Assembly: GCF_000828515.1 (NCBI RefSeq)
Contig: NZ_AP010872.1
Location: 345,001-409,000, forward strand
From: Candidatus Ishikawaella capsulata Mpkobe
Lineage (GTDB): Bacteria; Pseudomonadota; Gammaproteobacteria; Enterobacterales; Enterobacteriaceae
Direction: 5' to 3'
DNA length: 64,000 nt
The translations under genes were made by a program, and so were the position numbers. This document shows, piece after piece, positions 54,899 through 64,000 of this stretch. Position 1 is the first letter of the stretch, and each line of letters begins with the position of its first letter. The notes under the pieces are model-generated. The model was not told the origin of the DNA. It did not search any database and worked only from the letters and a program-made list of their open reading frames with translations.

Positions 54899-56884
54899 AT
54901 GATGTTTGGAAAATTAACTCTAGATGCAGTACCATATCATGAACCTATTATTATGATAACCATTGCTTGTGTAATGTTCATTATACTAGCGTTGATTATT
55001 ACCATCACTTATTTGAAAAAATGGAATTATCTTATATCAGAATGGTTTACTTCAGTAGATCATAAAAAAATAGGCATTATGTATATAATAGTAGCATTTA
55101 TTATGCTATTGCGTGGTTTTATAGATGCTATCATGATGCGAGCTCAACAAGTATTAGCTTCTAGCGGTAAAGCAGGATTTTTATCTGCTCATCATTATGA
55201 CCAAATATTTACGGCTCATGGTGTAATTATGATTTTTTTTGTAGCCATGCCTTTTGTAATAGGTTTAATGAATTTCATTATTCCATTACAAATAGGAGCT
55301 CGTGATGTAGCGTTTCCTTTCATGAATAACCTAAGTTTTTGGTTAACAATTGCAGGTGTAGTTTTAATTAACCTATCTTTAGGAATAGGTGAGTTTGCAC
55401 AAACCGGTTGGTTAGCTTATCCACCTTTATCAGAATTAGCTTATAGCCCAGGTGTAGGAGTAGATTATTGGATTTGGGCTCTGCAACTTTCTGGTATAGG
55501 CACAACATTAACGGGTATTAATTTTTTTGTTACTATTTTGAAAATGAGAGCTCCTGGTATGAATCTTTTTAAAATGCCCGTTTTTACTTGGACAGCTCTT
55601 TGTACTAATATTTTGATTATTGCTGCATTTCCAGTTTTAACTACTACATTAGCTATGTTAACTTTGGATCGTTATCTTCATTTCCATTTTTTTACTAATG
55701 AAATGGGTGGCAATATTATGATGTATGTAAACTTAATTTGGATTTGGGGACATCCTGAAGTTTATATTTTAGTATTGCCAGTTTTTGGGATATTTTCGGA
55801 GATTACTGCAACCTTTTCTAAAAAGCGTTTATTTGGATATACTGCATTGGTATGGGCGACGGTCATTATTAGTATCCTGGCTTTTGGAGTATGGTTACAT
55901 CATTTCTTTACTATGGGTGCAGGAGCTAATGTTAATGCATTTTTTGGTATCATGACCATGATAATTGCTATCCCGACTGGAGTAAAAATTTTCAATTGGA
56001 TTTTCACTATGTATCAAGGAAGAATTCAAATGCACTCTGCTATGCTTTGGACAATTGGATTTTTATTAACTTTTTCCATAGGTGGTATGGCCGGTGTTCT
56101 TTTAGCAATTCCAGGAGCTGATTTTGTTTTACATAACAGTTTATTTTTGGTAGCACATTTCCATAATGTTATTATTGGGGGGGTCGTCTTTGGATGTATG
56201 GCTGGAATTACTTATTGGTTCCCCAAAGCATTCGGATTTACTCTAAATGAAACTTGGGCTAAACGAGCTTTTTGGTTTTGGATTATAGGATTTTTCATTG
56301 CTTTTATGCCATTATATGTATTAGGTTTCATGGGTATGACTCGTCGCTTAAGTCAAGATATTGATCCAGAATTTCATTCTCTATTAGTTATAGCAACAGC
56401 AGGTGTTGTATTGATATCCTTAGGTATCATTAGTCAAATGATCATGTTCTGGATATCTATCCGTGATAGAAAAAAAAATCGCGATTTAACTGGTGATCCT
56501 TGGGGAGGACGTACATTAGAATGGGCTACATCTTCTCCACCTCCTTGTTATAATTTTGCTGTAATCCCTTATATCTATGAAAGAGATGCTTTTTGGGATA
56601 TTAAAGAGAAAGGTATATTTTATAAAAACGCACTACAATATGAAACTATTCATATGCCCAAGAATAGTATCGCAGGCATATTAATATCTACTTTTGCTAC
56701 TATATTTGGATTTTCAATGATTTGGCATATTTGGTGGATGTCAATTTGTTCTTTTTTAAGTGGGATATTTACTTGGATTATAAAAAGTTTTGATGATGAC
56801 TTAGATTATTATATTCCTATAGAAGAAATTCAAAATGTTGAAAATCAGCATCTTAGTAATATTAACAAATTAGGTTTGAAATAA
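54899..56884 (+). CDS. cyoB: Cytochrome bo3 oxidase subunit I
   Basis: Catalytic subunit with haem b, haem o3 and CuB; reduces oxygen and pumps protons. It has 661 residues (E. coli 663), about 15 membrane helices. Haem and copper ligands are visible in [33 protein letters not shown] and [11 protein letters not shown]. Its stop overlaps the cyoC start by one base. The enzyme needs haem O, made by CyoE with farnesyl diphosphate, although the ispA gene here is broken. Confidence 0.98.
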   Translation: MMFGKLTLDAVPYHEPIIMITIACVMFIILALIITITYLKKWNYLISEWFTSVDHKKIGIMYIIVAFIMLLRGFIDAIMMRAQQVLASSGKAGFLSAHHYDQIFTAHGVIMIFFVAMPFVIGLMNFIIPLQIGARDVAFPFMNNLSFWLTIAGVVLINLSLGIGEFAQTGWLAYPPLSELAYSPGVGVDYWIWALQLSGIGTTLTGINFFVTILKMRAPGMNLFKMPVFTWTALCTNILIIAAFPVLTTTLAMLTLDRYLHFHFFTNEMGGNIMMYVNLIWIWGHPEVYILVLPVFGIFSEITATFSKKRLFGYTALVWATVIISILAFGVWLHHFFTMGAGANVNAFFGIMTMIIAIPTGVKIFNWIFTMYQGRIQMHSAMLWTIGFLLTFSIGGMAGVLLAIPGADFVLHNSLFLVAHFHNVIIGGVVFGCMAGITYWFPKAFGFTLNETWAKRAFWFWIIGFFIAFMPLYVLGFMGMTRRLSQDIDPEFHSLLVIATAGVVLISLGIISQMIMFWISIRDRKKNRDLTGDPWGGRTLEWATSSPPPCYNFAVIPYIYERDAFWDIKEKGIFYKNALQYETIHMPKNSIAGILISTFATIFGFSMIWHIWWMSICSFLSGIFTWIIKSFDDDLDYYIPIEEIQNVENQHLSNINKLGLK

Positions 56885-57495
56885 TGTTGACTAAAACTGT
56901 TATTAACCAAAAGGATAAGATTAGTCAATCTAATCATATTTTAAAATCCAATACAATTTTTGGTTTCTGGATTTATATGATGAGCGATTGTATTATTTTT
57001 GCAACTTTATTTGCAACATATGCAGTGATGGTAAACAATACTGCTGATGGACCTATAGGAAAAGATTTTTTTAAAATACCATTTGTCCTAATAGAAACAG
57101 TATTTTTGTTAATTAGTTCTTTAACATATGGTATGGCTGTTATCTCCATGTCCTCTAAAAGCAAAGATAATGTTAATCGATGGTTATTCTTAACTTTTTT
57201 ATTAGGTCTGAGTTTTGTACTAATGGAAATATATGAATTTAACCATTTAATTACAAAAAATATTTCTCCACGGAATAGCGGTTTCTTATCTTGCTTTTTT
57301 ACTCTAGTAGGTACACATGGTCTACATGTTATTTGTGGTTTAATTTGGATAATGGTATTAATATTTCAAATTACACAAAAAGGTTTAACTACTACAAACT
57401 GTACTCGTATTATGTGTCTTAGTTTATTTTGGCATTTTCTAGATATAGTATGGATTTGTCTATATACCATTGTTTATTTGATGGGGGTAATTTAA
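56884..57495 (+). CDS. cyoC: Cytochrome bo3 oxidase subunit III
   Basis: Membrane subunit III, needed for assembly of the oxidase. It has 203 residues (E. coli 204) and five membrane helices. [21 protein letters not shown] (one segment) and [16 protein letters not shown] are conserved. It overlaps cyoB and cyoD by one base each (TAATG junctions), so the block is translationally coupled. Confidence 0.96.
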   Translation: MLTKTVINQKDKISQSNHILKSNTIFGFWIYMMSDCIIFATLFATYAVMVNNTADGPIGKDFFKIPFVLIETVFLLISSLTYGMAVISMSSKSKDNVNRWLFLTFLLGLSFVLMEIYEFNHLITKNISPRNSGFLSCFFTLVGTHGLHVICGLIWIMVLIFQITQKGLTTTNCTRIMCLSLFWHFLDIVWICLYTIVYLMGVI

Positions 57496-57818
57496 TGGGT
57501 ATTGAAACTCATACAAATGAACATAATAATGTTAAATCTTATTTAATAGGTTTTATTTTTTCTCTGATCCTTACAGGTATTCCATACGGGATAGTAATGA
57601 GTAATAAATTATCTAAAACTACTATGACATCAGTAGTTTTAACTTGTGCACTACTACAAGTAGTCGTTCATTTAATTTATTTCTTACATCTAGATACAAA
57701 ATCGGAAAATGGATGGAATATCCTAGCTATAGTTTTTTCATTAATAGTTATTCTGATTATTGTCTTGGGTTCTTTGTGGATAATGGGACATCTTAACCAT
57801 AATATGATGGTTTCCTAG
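57495..57818 (+). CDS. cyoD: Cytochrome bo3 oxidase subunit IV
   Basis: Small three-helix subunit that supports CuB incorporation. From ATG 57495 it has 107 residues (E. coli 109); the frame is open upstream inside cyoC without homology. LLQVVVHLIYFLHLDTKSENGW spans one conserved helix end, and GSLWIMGHLNHNMM ends the protein. The start overlaps the cyoC stop by one base. Confidence 0.95.
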   Translation: MGIETHTNEHNNVKSYLIGFIFSLILTGIPYGIVMSNKLSKTTMTSVVLTCALLQVVVHLIYFLHLDTKSENGWNILAIVFSLIVILIIVLGSLWIMGHLNHNMMVS

Positions 57819-57833
57819 GAATAATTTTTCTCA

Positions 57834-58688
57834 ATGATAAAAGAATACTTACAATTAACAAAACCAAGAATTATTTTAGGAAATTTAGTTTCAGTAACTG
57901 GTGGATTTTTATTAGCTTCCAAAGGACATGTTAATTATTCACGGCTTTTTATTACATTAATTAGTATGGCATTAATTATCGCATCTAGTTGTGTATTTAA
58001 TAACATTATTGATTGCGATATAGATAAAAAAATGTATAGAACTAGAAATAGAGTTTTAGTAAAAGAGAAAATTTCTCTGAAAACCAGTATGTTATATGGA
58101 TTTATATTAGGTATAATGGGCTTTTGGCTAATATATTCTAAAATTAATTTACTAACTATTTGGTTAACATTAATAGGATTTTTGATATACGTTTTTATTT
58201 ATAGTCTTTATATGAAACGTCATTCAATATATGGAACTTTAGTAGGCAGTTTAGCTGGAGCCGTACCTCCCGTTACAGGTTATTGTGCTGTAACTAACCA
58301 CTTTGATGTAGCTTCATTAATTCTGCTCATTATTTTTACTACCTGGCAAATACCGCATGCATATGCTATTGCTATATATCGCTTTAAAGACTATCAACGA
58401 ATAAATATTCCAATATTACCTTTAATAAAAGGTATTAAAGTAGCAAAAAATCATATAATTGTATATATCCTATTATTTATTATAGCAAATTTACTCCTCA
58501 CTATCACCGGTTTTACTGGTTACAAATATTTACTTGTAACTTGTATAATAAGTTTCATTTGGCTAATAATGTCTTATACAGGTTATAAAACTAAAAATAA
58601 TTCTTTATGGGCTCGCAGAATTTTTTTATTTTCTATAATCAACATTACTGTTGTCAGTATTATGATGTCTATAGATCACCACAATTAG
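57834..58688 (+). CDS. cyoE: Haem O synthase (protohaem farnesyltransferase)
   Basis: UbiA-type membrane prenyltransferase that adds a farnesyl group to haem b to make haem O for CyoB. It has 284 residues (E. coli 296) and about nine helices. The first Asp-rich motif is [18 protein letters not shown] (residues about 54-71); the second polar loop includes [15 protein letters not shown]. It starts 15 bases after cyoD. Its prenyl donor, farnesyl diphosphate, would normally be made by IspA, which is broken 2 kb downstream. Confidence 0.96.
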   Translation: MIKEYLQLTKPRIILGNLVSVTGGFLLASKGHVNYSRLFITLISMALIIASSCVFNNIIDCDIDKKMYRTRNRVLVKEKISLKTSMLYGFILGIMGFWLIYSKINLLTIWLTLIGFLIYVFIYSLYMKRHSIYGTLVGSLAGAVPPVTGYCAVTNHFDVASLILLIIFTTWQIPHAYAIAIYRFKDYQRINIPILPLIKGIKVAKNHIIVYILLFIIANLLLTITGFTGYKYLLVTCIISFIWLIMSYTGYKTKNNSLWARRIFLFSIINITVVSIMMSIDHHN

Positions 58689-58788
58689 TAACAAATATCA
58701 TCAATATAACAAAACTATATTTATACTTTTATAAAATATTTTCTTATAGGTAGGTATTTAATGTTATGTTCATACATTTGAGGTAAAA

Positions 58789-60168
58789 ATGAATGATAAT
58801 AAAATGACTATTAGTGAATTATCTGCCTCTTGGAGCTTAGGTACAGTTATTTCTTTACGTATGCTGGGTATGTTTATGGTTTTACCTGTATTGACTACTG
58901 AAGGTATGAAATTATCTGGTGCAAATGAATCATTAATTGGTCTAGCTATTGGAATATATGGATTAACACAGGCTGTTTTTCAAATACCACTTGGATTATT
59001 ATCTGATCGTCTGGGACGTAAGCCAATTATTATTGGTGGCTTATTAATTTTTATCATTGGTAGTACAATTGCAGCTACTACTAGTTCGATTTGGGGTCTT
59101 ATTATAGGCCGAGCAGTTCAAGGTGCAGGCGCAATTAGTGCAGCGGTAATGGCACTTCTGTCTGATTTAATTCGTGAACAAAATCGAACTAAAGCAATGG
59201 CATGTATTGGTATAAGTATTGGTATAACTTTTACTATCGCGATGGTAGCAGGACCAATCATCACTCATCATTTAAATTTTAATGCATTATTTTGGTTAAT
59301 TTCTATGCTAGCTATATTAGCTATTGTTATAACCTTACTAGCAGTGCCATCAGTAAAATACTACACTTTCAATCGTGAAACTAGCGTAGTGAAAAGCAGC
59401 ATAAGATTAGTACTAAGTAATATTAATTTAATTAAGCTTGATGCAAGTATTTTTATACTTCATGCATTACTAATGCTAAATTTTATAACATTACCGAAAC
59501 AACTAGTGCAATCTGGATTACCTCTTGATAAACATTGGGAAATATATTTATCCACCATGCTAATTTCTTTTTTGAGTATTATGCCATTAATTTTTTTAGC
59601 AGAAGAAAAACATTGTATAAAATGGCTATTTATCTTCGGAATCATCACACTAATTATTGCAGAAATTATATTTTTAAGTGCTGACAATCATCTTTGGATA
59701 CTAGTAAGTGGTAGTCAAATTTTTTTCTTGGCATTTAATTTAATTGAAGCAATATTACCATCTCTGATCAGTAAAGAATCACCTTTAGGATATAAAGGGA
59801 CAGCAATGGGTATTTATTCAACTAGCCAATTTCTGGGTATAGCAATTGGAGGCAGTTTAGGAGGTATATTATTAGGATATCTAGGTTATAAAATGGTTTT
59901 CATATGTGGAATAATACTATCTATTATTTGGCTGATGTTTATTATTACTATTCGAGAACCCCCTTATGTTAGCAGTTTACGTTTTATTATAAAAAATATT
60001 GATTTATTTAGTAATAAATTAGATAAATACTTGATAGAGCAAAAAGGTGTGTTATCAACATTGATTATACCAGAAGAAGAATGCGTTTATATAAAAATAG
60101 ATACTAAATTAACCAATAGAACAGAAATAGAAAAGAGAATTACTTCTCTAACATATAAATGTGGTTGA
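58789..60168 (+). CDS. yajR: MFS transporter, YajR type
   Basis: Major facilitator superfamily membrane protein; substrate unknown. It has 459 residues (E. coli YajR 454). Motif A after helix 2 is GLLSDRLGRKPIIIGG; about 12 helices follow. The C-terminal part (about 395-459) is a hydrophilic ferredoxin-like domain (YVYIK-type ECVYIKIDTKLTNRTEIEK) typical of YajR. It directly follows the cyo operon, as in E. coli. One of the few transporters in view, so it may mediate exchange with the host, though that is a guess. Confidence 0.9.
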   Translation: MNDNKMTISELSASWSLGTVISLRMLGMFMVLPVLTTEGMKLSGANESLIGLAIGIYGLTQAVFQIPLGLLSDRLGRKPIIIGGLLIFIIGSTIAATTSSIWGLIIGRAVQGAGAISAAVMALLSDLIREQNRTKAMACIGISIGITFTIAMVAGPIITHHLNFNALFWLISMLAILAIVITLLAVPSVKYYTFNRETSVVKSSIRLVLSNINLIKLDASIFILHALLMLNFITLPKQLVQSGLPLDKHWEIYLSTMLISFLSIMPLIFLAEEKHCIKWLFIFGIITLIIAEIIFLSADNHLWILVSGSQIFFLAFNLIEAILPSLISKESPLGYKGTAMGIYSTSQFLGIAIGGSLGGILLGYLGYKMVFICGIILSIIWLMFIITIREPPYVSSLRFIIKNIDLFSNKLDKYLIEQKGVLSTLIIPEEECVYIKIDTKLTNRTEIEKRITSLTYKCG

Positions 60169-60441
60169 CATTGCATGTATCATCAGAAAATGTGTAGATG
60201 AATATGTTACTTATATGTATTTTGATATCGGAACTATCTTATTAATAAAGTGCTGTTATTTGATTATATGATAAATTGCTTTTAAATAAATGACTTTTTA
60301 AGTTAACAATTGTCGATAAATACTGGTAGATAATGATATAATATGTAGCCTAAGGTTTATAATAAAAATATTTTTTAATATTATTAAAATAGCTATAATG
60401 CGAAAACATTAAGCATATTTAGTTTATGCGGAATATAAATA

Positions 60442-61280
60442 ATGGATTTTGCTGAATTGTTAAATATGTATCAAAGCAGAGTTAATAACACCTTAACATC
60501 TTTATTAGGTTCTTTACATATGTATTGTACTCCTTTAGTGCATTATCCGGTGGTAAAAGATTACGTCCTTTCCTAGTATATGCAATTGGTGATATGTTAC
60601 AGGTTAACCCAGTTAGTTTTGAGTGTATACATACTTATTCTCTTATCCATGATGATTTACCATCAATGGATAATGATATTTTACGTAGAAACAAACCTAC
60701 TTGTCATATTAAGTTTGGACAATATGTTGCTATATTAGCGCCTTTAATATTTTAGCTACAAAAAGTCTTCCTGGTATAACTAATGAGTATAGGATCAAAA
60801 TAATTTCTGAATTAGCTCAAGCAGGTGGAGTACAGGGTATATGTAGTGGGCAATTATGGGATTTATTAGCGAACAAAAATAATATCAATATCACAAAATT
60901 AAAAAAATTTTTATCTTCATAAAACAGGAGCTTTAATTCGTGCTTCACTTAGAATAGGAGTGTTAGCATCTGGCAAAAATCATTATAAAATATTACCAAC
61001 TATTGATAATTATGCTAACGCTATTGGTCTAGCATTTCAATTACAAGATGATATTTTAGATGTAGTAGACAAAACTTCTTTCCTTGATAAAAGACCAGGA
61101 AAAAATCAAAAATTATGTAATATAACTTATCCTGCTTTAATAGGCCTGAAAAATACTCAGCGCAATCTTTTAAATCTGTATCAAGAAGCATTAGATGCTT
61201 TATCAATATTAGAGTCTAAATATTTTAATACTGGTTCTTTGAAAGAAGTAGCAAGTTTTATAATTAAACGTAATATATGA
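60442..61280 (+). pseudogene. ispA: ispA, disrupted (farnesyl diphosphate synthase)
   Basis: The whole length of IspA is traceable but needs at least three frame changes. Frame one starts [16 protein letters not shown] (60442) and fails near 60515. Frame two reads [18 protein letters not shown] and [10 protein letters not shown] up to a stop at 60753-60755. Frame three reads [21 protein letters not shown] and ICSGQLWDLL. Frame four (from about 60917) reads HKTGALIRASLRIG, QLQDDILDVV and ends at 61280. A deletion at the second break removes the conserved GDALQ segment. Both Asp-rich motifs persist, so decay is recent. It lies directly before dxs as in E. coli. Confidence 0.92.
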
Positions 61281-61304
61281 TTTTTATCAAAGAGTAAGCA
61301 ATGA

Positions 61305-63182
61305 ATGAGTACTAATATTTCTCAATATCCTACATTAGATTTAGTAAATACAGTACAAGCATTACGTTTATTATCAAAAAATAAACTACCCCTGATTTGT
61401 AATGAGCTGAGAAACTATCTTCTGAATAGTGTTAGTGGTTCTAGTGGGCATCTTGCTTCTGGTCTAGGAGTAGTGGAATTAACTGTTGCACTTCATTATG
61501 TCTATAATACACCTTTTGATAATCTTATTTGGGATGTAGGACATCAAGCTTATCCACATAAAATTCTCACTGGAAGACGAGAAATGATCAATACCATTCG
61601 CCAGAAAAATGGATTACATCCTTTCCCGTTTAGAGAAGAGAGTGAATTTGATGTATTGAGTGTAGGACATTCTTCTACTTCGATCAGTGCAGGTTTAGGT
61701 ATGGCCGTAACTGCAAAATACGAACAAAAGAATCGTCGCACTGCTTGTATTATTGGTGATGGAGCAATGACAGCAGGAATGACATTTGAGGCTATGAATC
61801 ATACGGGAGATTTACAAGCAGATATACTAGTAATACTCAATGATAATGATATGTCTATATCAAAAAACGTTGGTGCATTAAATAGTTATTTAGCACGTAT
61901 TATTTCAAAAAATAAACGTATAAAACTGTTGGATAATCATTGCATAGTAAGAAGTTGTCTAAAAAAAGAATTAACCGCAGAAACAGAAATAGATTTTAAC
62001 GGTATCTTCTTTAAAGAATTAGGGTTTAATTATATTGGACCTATAGATGGTCATAATGTTATGGTATTAATTAAGGTTTTAAAAAATATACGTAATCTAA
62101 AAGGTCCTCAATTACTACATATAATTACCAAGAAAGGTAAAGGTTATACTCCAGCAGAAAAAGATCCAATCAAATGGCATGCCGTACCTGCTTTTAACTT
62201 ACATACAGGTACTTTACCTAACGATAATAGTAAAATTACCAGCTATTCTATTATTTTTGGCAATTGGCTTTGTGAAATGGCTAAAAATGATCCAAAACTA
62301 ATTGCTATTACACCAGCTATGCGAGAAGGTTCTGGAATGCACAATTTTTCAAAAAATTATCCTAAACAATATTTTGATGTAGCAATTGCTGAACAACATG
62401 CTGTTACTTTTGCTGCGGGTATAGCAATTGGTGGTTATAAACCAATAGTAGCAATTTATTCTACTTTTTTGCAACGTGCTTATGATCAACTTATTCATGA
62501 TGTAGCACTACAAAAATTGCCAGTATTATTTGCTATTGATCGAGGAGGTATTGTAGGAGAGGATGGTGCCACACATCAGGGAGCCTTTGATATTGCATTC
62601 TTACGTTGCATACCTGGAATGATGATTATGACTCCTAGTGATGAAAACGAGTGTCGTCATATGCTTTTCACAGGTTATAATTATCATAACGGTCCTAGTG
62701 CTGTACGTTATCCTAGGGGAAATATTACGGGAACAAGATTAGAACCATTAAAGAAACTACCTATTGGCAAAGGAATAATAAAGCGCAATGGAAAAAAAAT
62801 AGCAATCCTTAACTTTGGAACATTACTTTACGAAGCCATGACTGTTGCGGAAATACTAAATGCTACTTTAATTGATATGCGTTTTGTAAAACCACTAGAT
62901 GAATCACTAATAATTTCGTTAGTTACCAATAAAAATGTATTAGTTACCATAGAAGAAGGATCTGTTTCTGGAGGAGCAGGAAGTAGTGTTAATGAGTTAT
63001 TAGCTAAATCTAAGAAGATAGTACCAGTTCTCAATTTAGGATTACCAGATCAATTCATTCCTCATGGTAACCAACGAGAGATCCATATAGAATATCAACT
63101 AGATGCCACAGGTATTCATCAACAAATTATGAAGTGGATGAATAAAAAGGTTTTTATCATTAATAAAATCCCAGGAGCCTGA
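61305..63182 (+). CDS. dxs: 1-Deoxy-D-xylulose-5-phosphate synthase
   Basis: Thiamine diphosphate enzyme condensing pyruvate and glyceraldehyde 3-phosphate to DXP, precursor of isoprenoids, vitamin B6 and thiamine. It has 625 residues (E. coli 620). The TPP site is GDGAMTAGM with [25 protein letters not shown] and the transketolase-type [19 protein letters not shown] are conserved. ATG 61305 is used; ATG 61301 runs out of frame at once. Its 3' 240 bases are duplicated at 63574-63770. With ispH and ispA damaged, its main value may be DXP for PLP (see pdxA). Confidence 0.97.
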   Translation: MSTNISQYPTLDLVNTVQALRLLSKNKLPLICNELRNYLLNSVSGSSGHLASGLGVVELTVALHYVYNTPFDNLIWDVGHQAYPHKILTGRREMINTIRQKNGLHPFPFREESEFDVLSVGHSSTSISAGLGMAVTAKYEQKNRRTACIIGDGAMTAGMTFEAMNHTGDLQADILVILNDNDMSISKNVGALNSYLARIISKNKRIKLLDNHCIVRSCLKKELTAETEIDFNGIFFKELGFNYIGPIDGHNVMVLIKVLKNIRNLKGPQLLHIITKKGKGYTPAEKDPIKWHAVPAFNLHTGTLPNDNSKITSYSIIFGNWLCEMAKNDPKLIAITPAMREGSGMHNFSKNYPKQYFDVAIAEQHAVTFAAGIAIGGYKPIVAIYSTFLQRAYDQLIHDVALQKLPVLFAIDRGGIVGEDGATHQGAFDIAFLRCIPGMMIMTPSDENECRHMLFTGYNYHNGPSAVRYPRGNITGTRLEPLKKLPIGKGIIKRNGKKIAILNFGTLLYEAMTVAEILNATLIDMRFVKPLDESLIISLVTNKNVLVTIEEGSVSGGAGSSVNELLAKSKKIVPVLNLGLPDQFIPHGNQREIHIEYQLDATGIHQQIMKWMNKKVFIINKIPGA

Positions 63183-63221
63183 TCATATCATAGGGACAGG
63201 GCTAGAAGAAATAGTAATCTA

Positions 63222-63563
63222 TTTATGATGCTTAATTGATGAATTTTACCATCACCAATATTAATTCATTTGGGTTTTGCATGTTTAAGAATATCCTTAC
63301 AAAGTAAGACATGCAATAAACCTTCTTCTAATTTTACTCCTGTTACCGGGAAGAGAAAATATTAAATCAAAATCGCCCCGATTAATACCACGATATAACC
63401 ATCCATCTTCATTGCTCTGATTTTGATGTTCTTTTTTACCATTAATATTAAGTTGACCCCATACAGTTTCAATGCCTAATTCCTTTTCTTTCCAATTTGG
63501 AACACTAATTGTTAAAGTATAATTTTGTTCATCAATACGACGGATATCATACTCTGGAGTTCC
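63222..63563 (-). pseudogene. ibpA: ibpA copy 1, truncated and frameshifted
   Basis: Small heat-shock protein remnant on the minus strand. The frame from 63563 reads GTPEYDIRRIDEQNYTLTIS, VWGQLNINGKK, WLYRGINRGDFDLIFSLPG (alpha-crystallin core), then a one-base shift near 63345 and GVKLEEGLLHVLLCKDI and HAKPK followed by TGA, where copy 2 has AGA. The N-terminal third is missing because the duplication joins dxs sequence at about 63570. Decayed duplicate. Confidence 0.88.
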
Positions 63564-63573
63564 TACTATAAGT

Positions 63574-63770
63574 TAGTTACCATCGAAGAAAGAGACGTTT
63601 CTGGAGCAACAGGAAGTAGTGTTAATGAGTTATAGTACCACTTCTCAATTTAGGATTACCAGATCAATTCATTCCTCATGGTAACCAACGAGAGGTCCGT
63701 ATATAATATCAACTAAATGCCACAGGTATTCTTTTTATAAATTACCATATGAAATGGATGAATAATATAA
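63574..63770 (+). pseudogene. dxs 3' fragment (duplicate)
   Basis: About 200 bases nearly identical to the end of dxs (62941-63165), with a deletion of roughly 18 bases near 63633 and stop codons in the original frame. It lacks promoter, start and 85 per cent of the gene, so it cannot be functional. Confidence 0.9.
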
Positions 63771-63874
63771 TGTTTATTAACTGCTAAAAAACATTTTATG
63801 CATGCTAAAATATTAGTAACCTTATCAAAATAAAAGTAGAAGACTACATGATGGTGATAATTTTAATTATCAAT

Positions 63875-64000
63875 TTATTTACGATGCTCAATAACTGATG
63901 AATTTTTACCATCACCAATATTAATTCTTTTGGGTTTTGCATGTTCAGGAATCTCCTGACAAAGTAAGACATGCAATAAACCTTCCTCTAATTTTGCTCC
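63875..64000 (-). CDS. ibpA: Small heat-shock protein IbpA/IbpB, C-terminal end
   Basis: Last 41 codons of an alpha-crystallin-type small chaperone; the start is beyond the window. It reads GAKLEEGLLHVLLCQEIPEH then AKPKRINIGDG and ends at TAA 63875-63877. The family C-terminus is of the NGLLYIDL..PEAKKPRRIEI type, including the IxI-like motif (INI). No stop or shift is present, unlike copy 1, so this is probably the functional copy. In the family it holds aggregated proteins for DnaK and ClpB. Confidence 0.85.
   Translation of the reverse strand, partial: GAKLEEGLLHVLLCQEIPEHAKPKRINIGDGKNSSVIEHRK

Larger units (their letters stand above)
62941..64000. repeat. Imperfect tandem duplication, dxs 3' end plus ibpA
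   Basis: Unit one (62941-63563) holds the last 240 bases of dxs, a spacer and the C-terminal two thirds of ibpA on the opposite strand. Unit two (63574 to beyond 64000) repeats the same order. The offset is 633 bases at the dxs end and about 660 in ibpA, because of small indels. Identity is high (for example 63028-63075 matches 63646-63690 nearly base for base). Unit one keeps the whole dxs but a truncated ibpA; unit two keeps a truncated dxs and an open ibpA end. Confidence 0.92.

Noticed and set aside
60442-61280. ispA frameshifts as rescue by polymerase slippage at poly(A) tracts
   Set aside because: Slippage is known in symbionts and one break lies near an A7/T5 tract. However, the second break removes the conserved GDALQ segment, which slippage cannot restore.

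Overview
This window reads as part of a reduced, strongly A+T-rich chromosome of a gammaproteobacterial (Enterobacterales-type) insect endosymbiont. The proteins are very close to Escherichia coli homologues (DnaK, Lon, ClpX, CarB, Lrp, IF-1), gene order follows E. coli in long blocks, and many of the genes missing from those blocks survive as eroded remnants in the right place. No phage, insertion sequence, transposase or CRISPR array is visible. Retained amino-acid genes (thrABC, dapB, carAB, argI, pyrBI) together with lrp, moeAB, mog and a bo3 oxidase suggest a nutritional symbiont such as Blochmannia or a relative. Assignment to genus is inference.

Layout. 1-5.2 kb: argI (5' end outside the window), pyrB-pyrI-ridA, tRNA-Leu(CAA), rimI, radA, then a creA remnant. 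6-10.7 kb: thrABC operon. 10.8-16.1 kb: talB, mog, dnaK-dnaJ behind a well-preserved sigma-32 promoter, and convergent rpsT. 16.3-20.4 kb: ribF remnant, ileS-lspA, ispH remnant. 20.5-26.4 kb: dapB, carAB, folA. 26.3-29.2 kb, minus strand: apaH, rsmA-pdxA, with a surA remnant upstream. 29.5-31.8 kb: lrp and trxB (divergent), infA. 31.8-38.6 kb: clpA remnant, rimK, dacC, moeA-moeB, hns and ompX remnants. 38.6-53.5 kb, minus strand: adk, htpG, ybaB, dnaX, apt, ffs (4.5S RNA), ppiD, lon, clpX, clpP, tig, bolA. 53.9-60.2 kb: cyoABCDE and a YajR-type transporter. 60.4-64 kb: a broken ispA, intact dxs, and an imperfect tandem duplication of the dxs 3' end plus ibpA.

How it works together. Intact functions cover pyrimidine and carbamoyl-phosphate supply, threonine and lysine-branch synthesis, DXP and vitamin B6 steps, aerobic respiration, and a stripped protein-quality system (DnaKJ, HtpG, Lon, ClpXP, trigger factor, PpiD). 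Decay is concentrated in FMN/FAD formation (ribF), the late isoprenoid pathway (ispH, ispA), envelope biogenesis (surA, ompX), nucleoid silencing (hns) and ClpAP proteolysis (clpA). The most notable points are the reciprocal dxs/ibpA duplication at the right edge, flavin and isoprenoid lesions that leave intact consumers (trxB, cyoE) without a local supply, an A9 slippage site in dnaX exactly where the gamma-subunit frameshift should be, and a perfect 18-bp inverted repeat in the bolA-cyoA divergent region.
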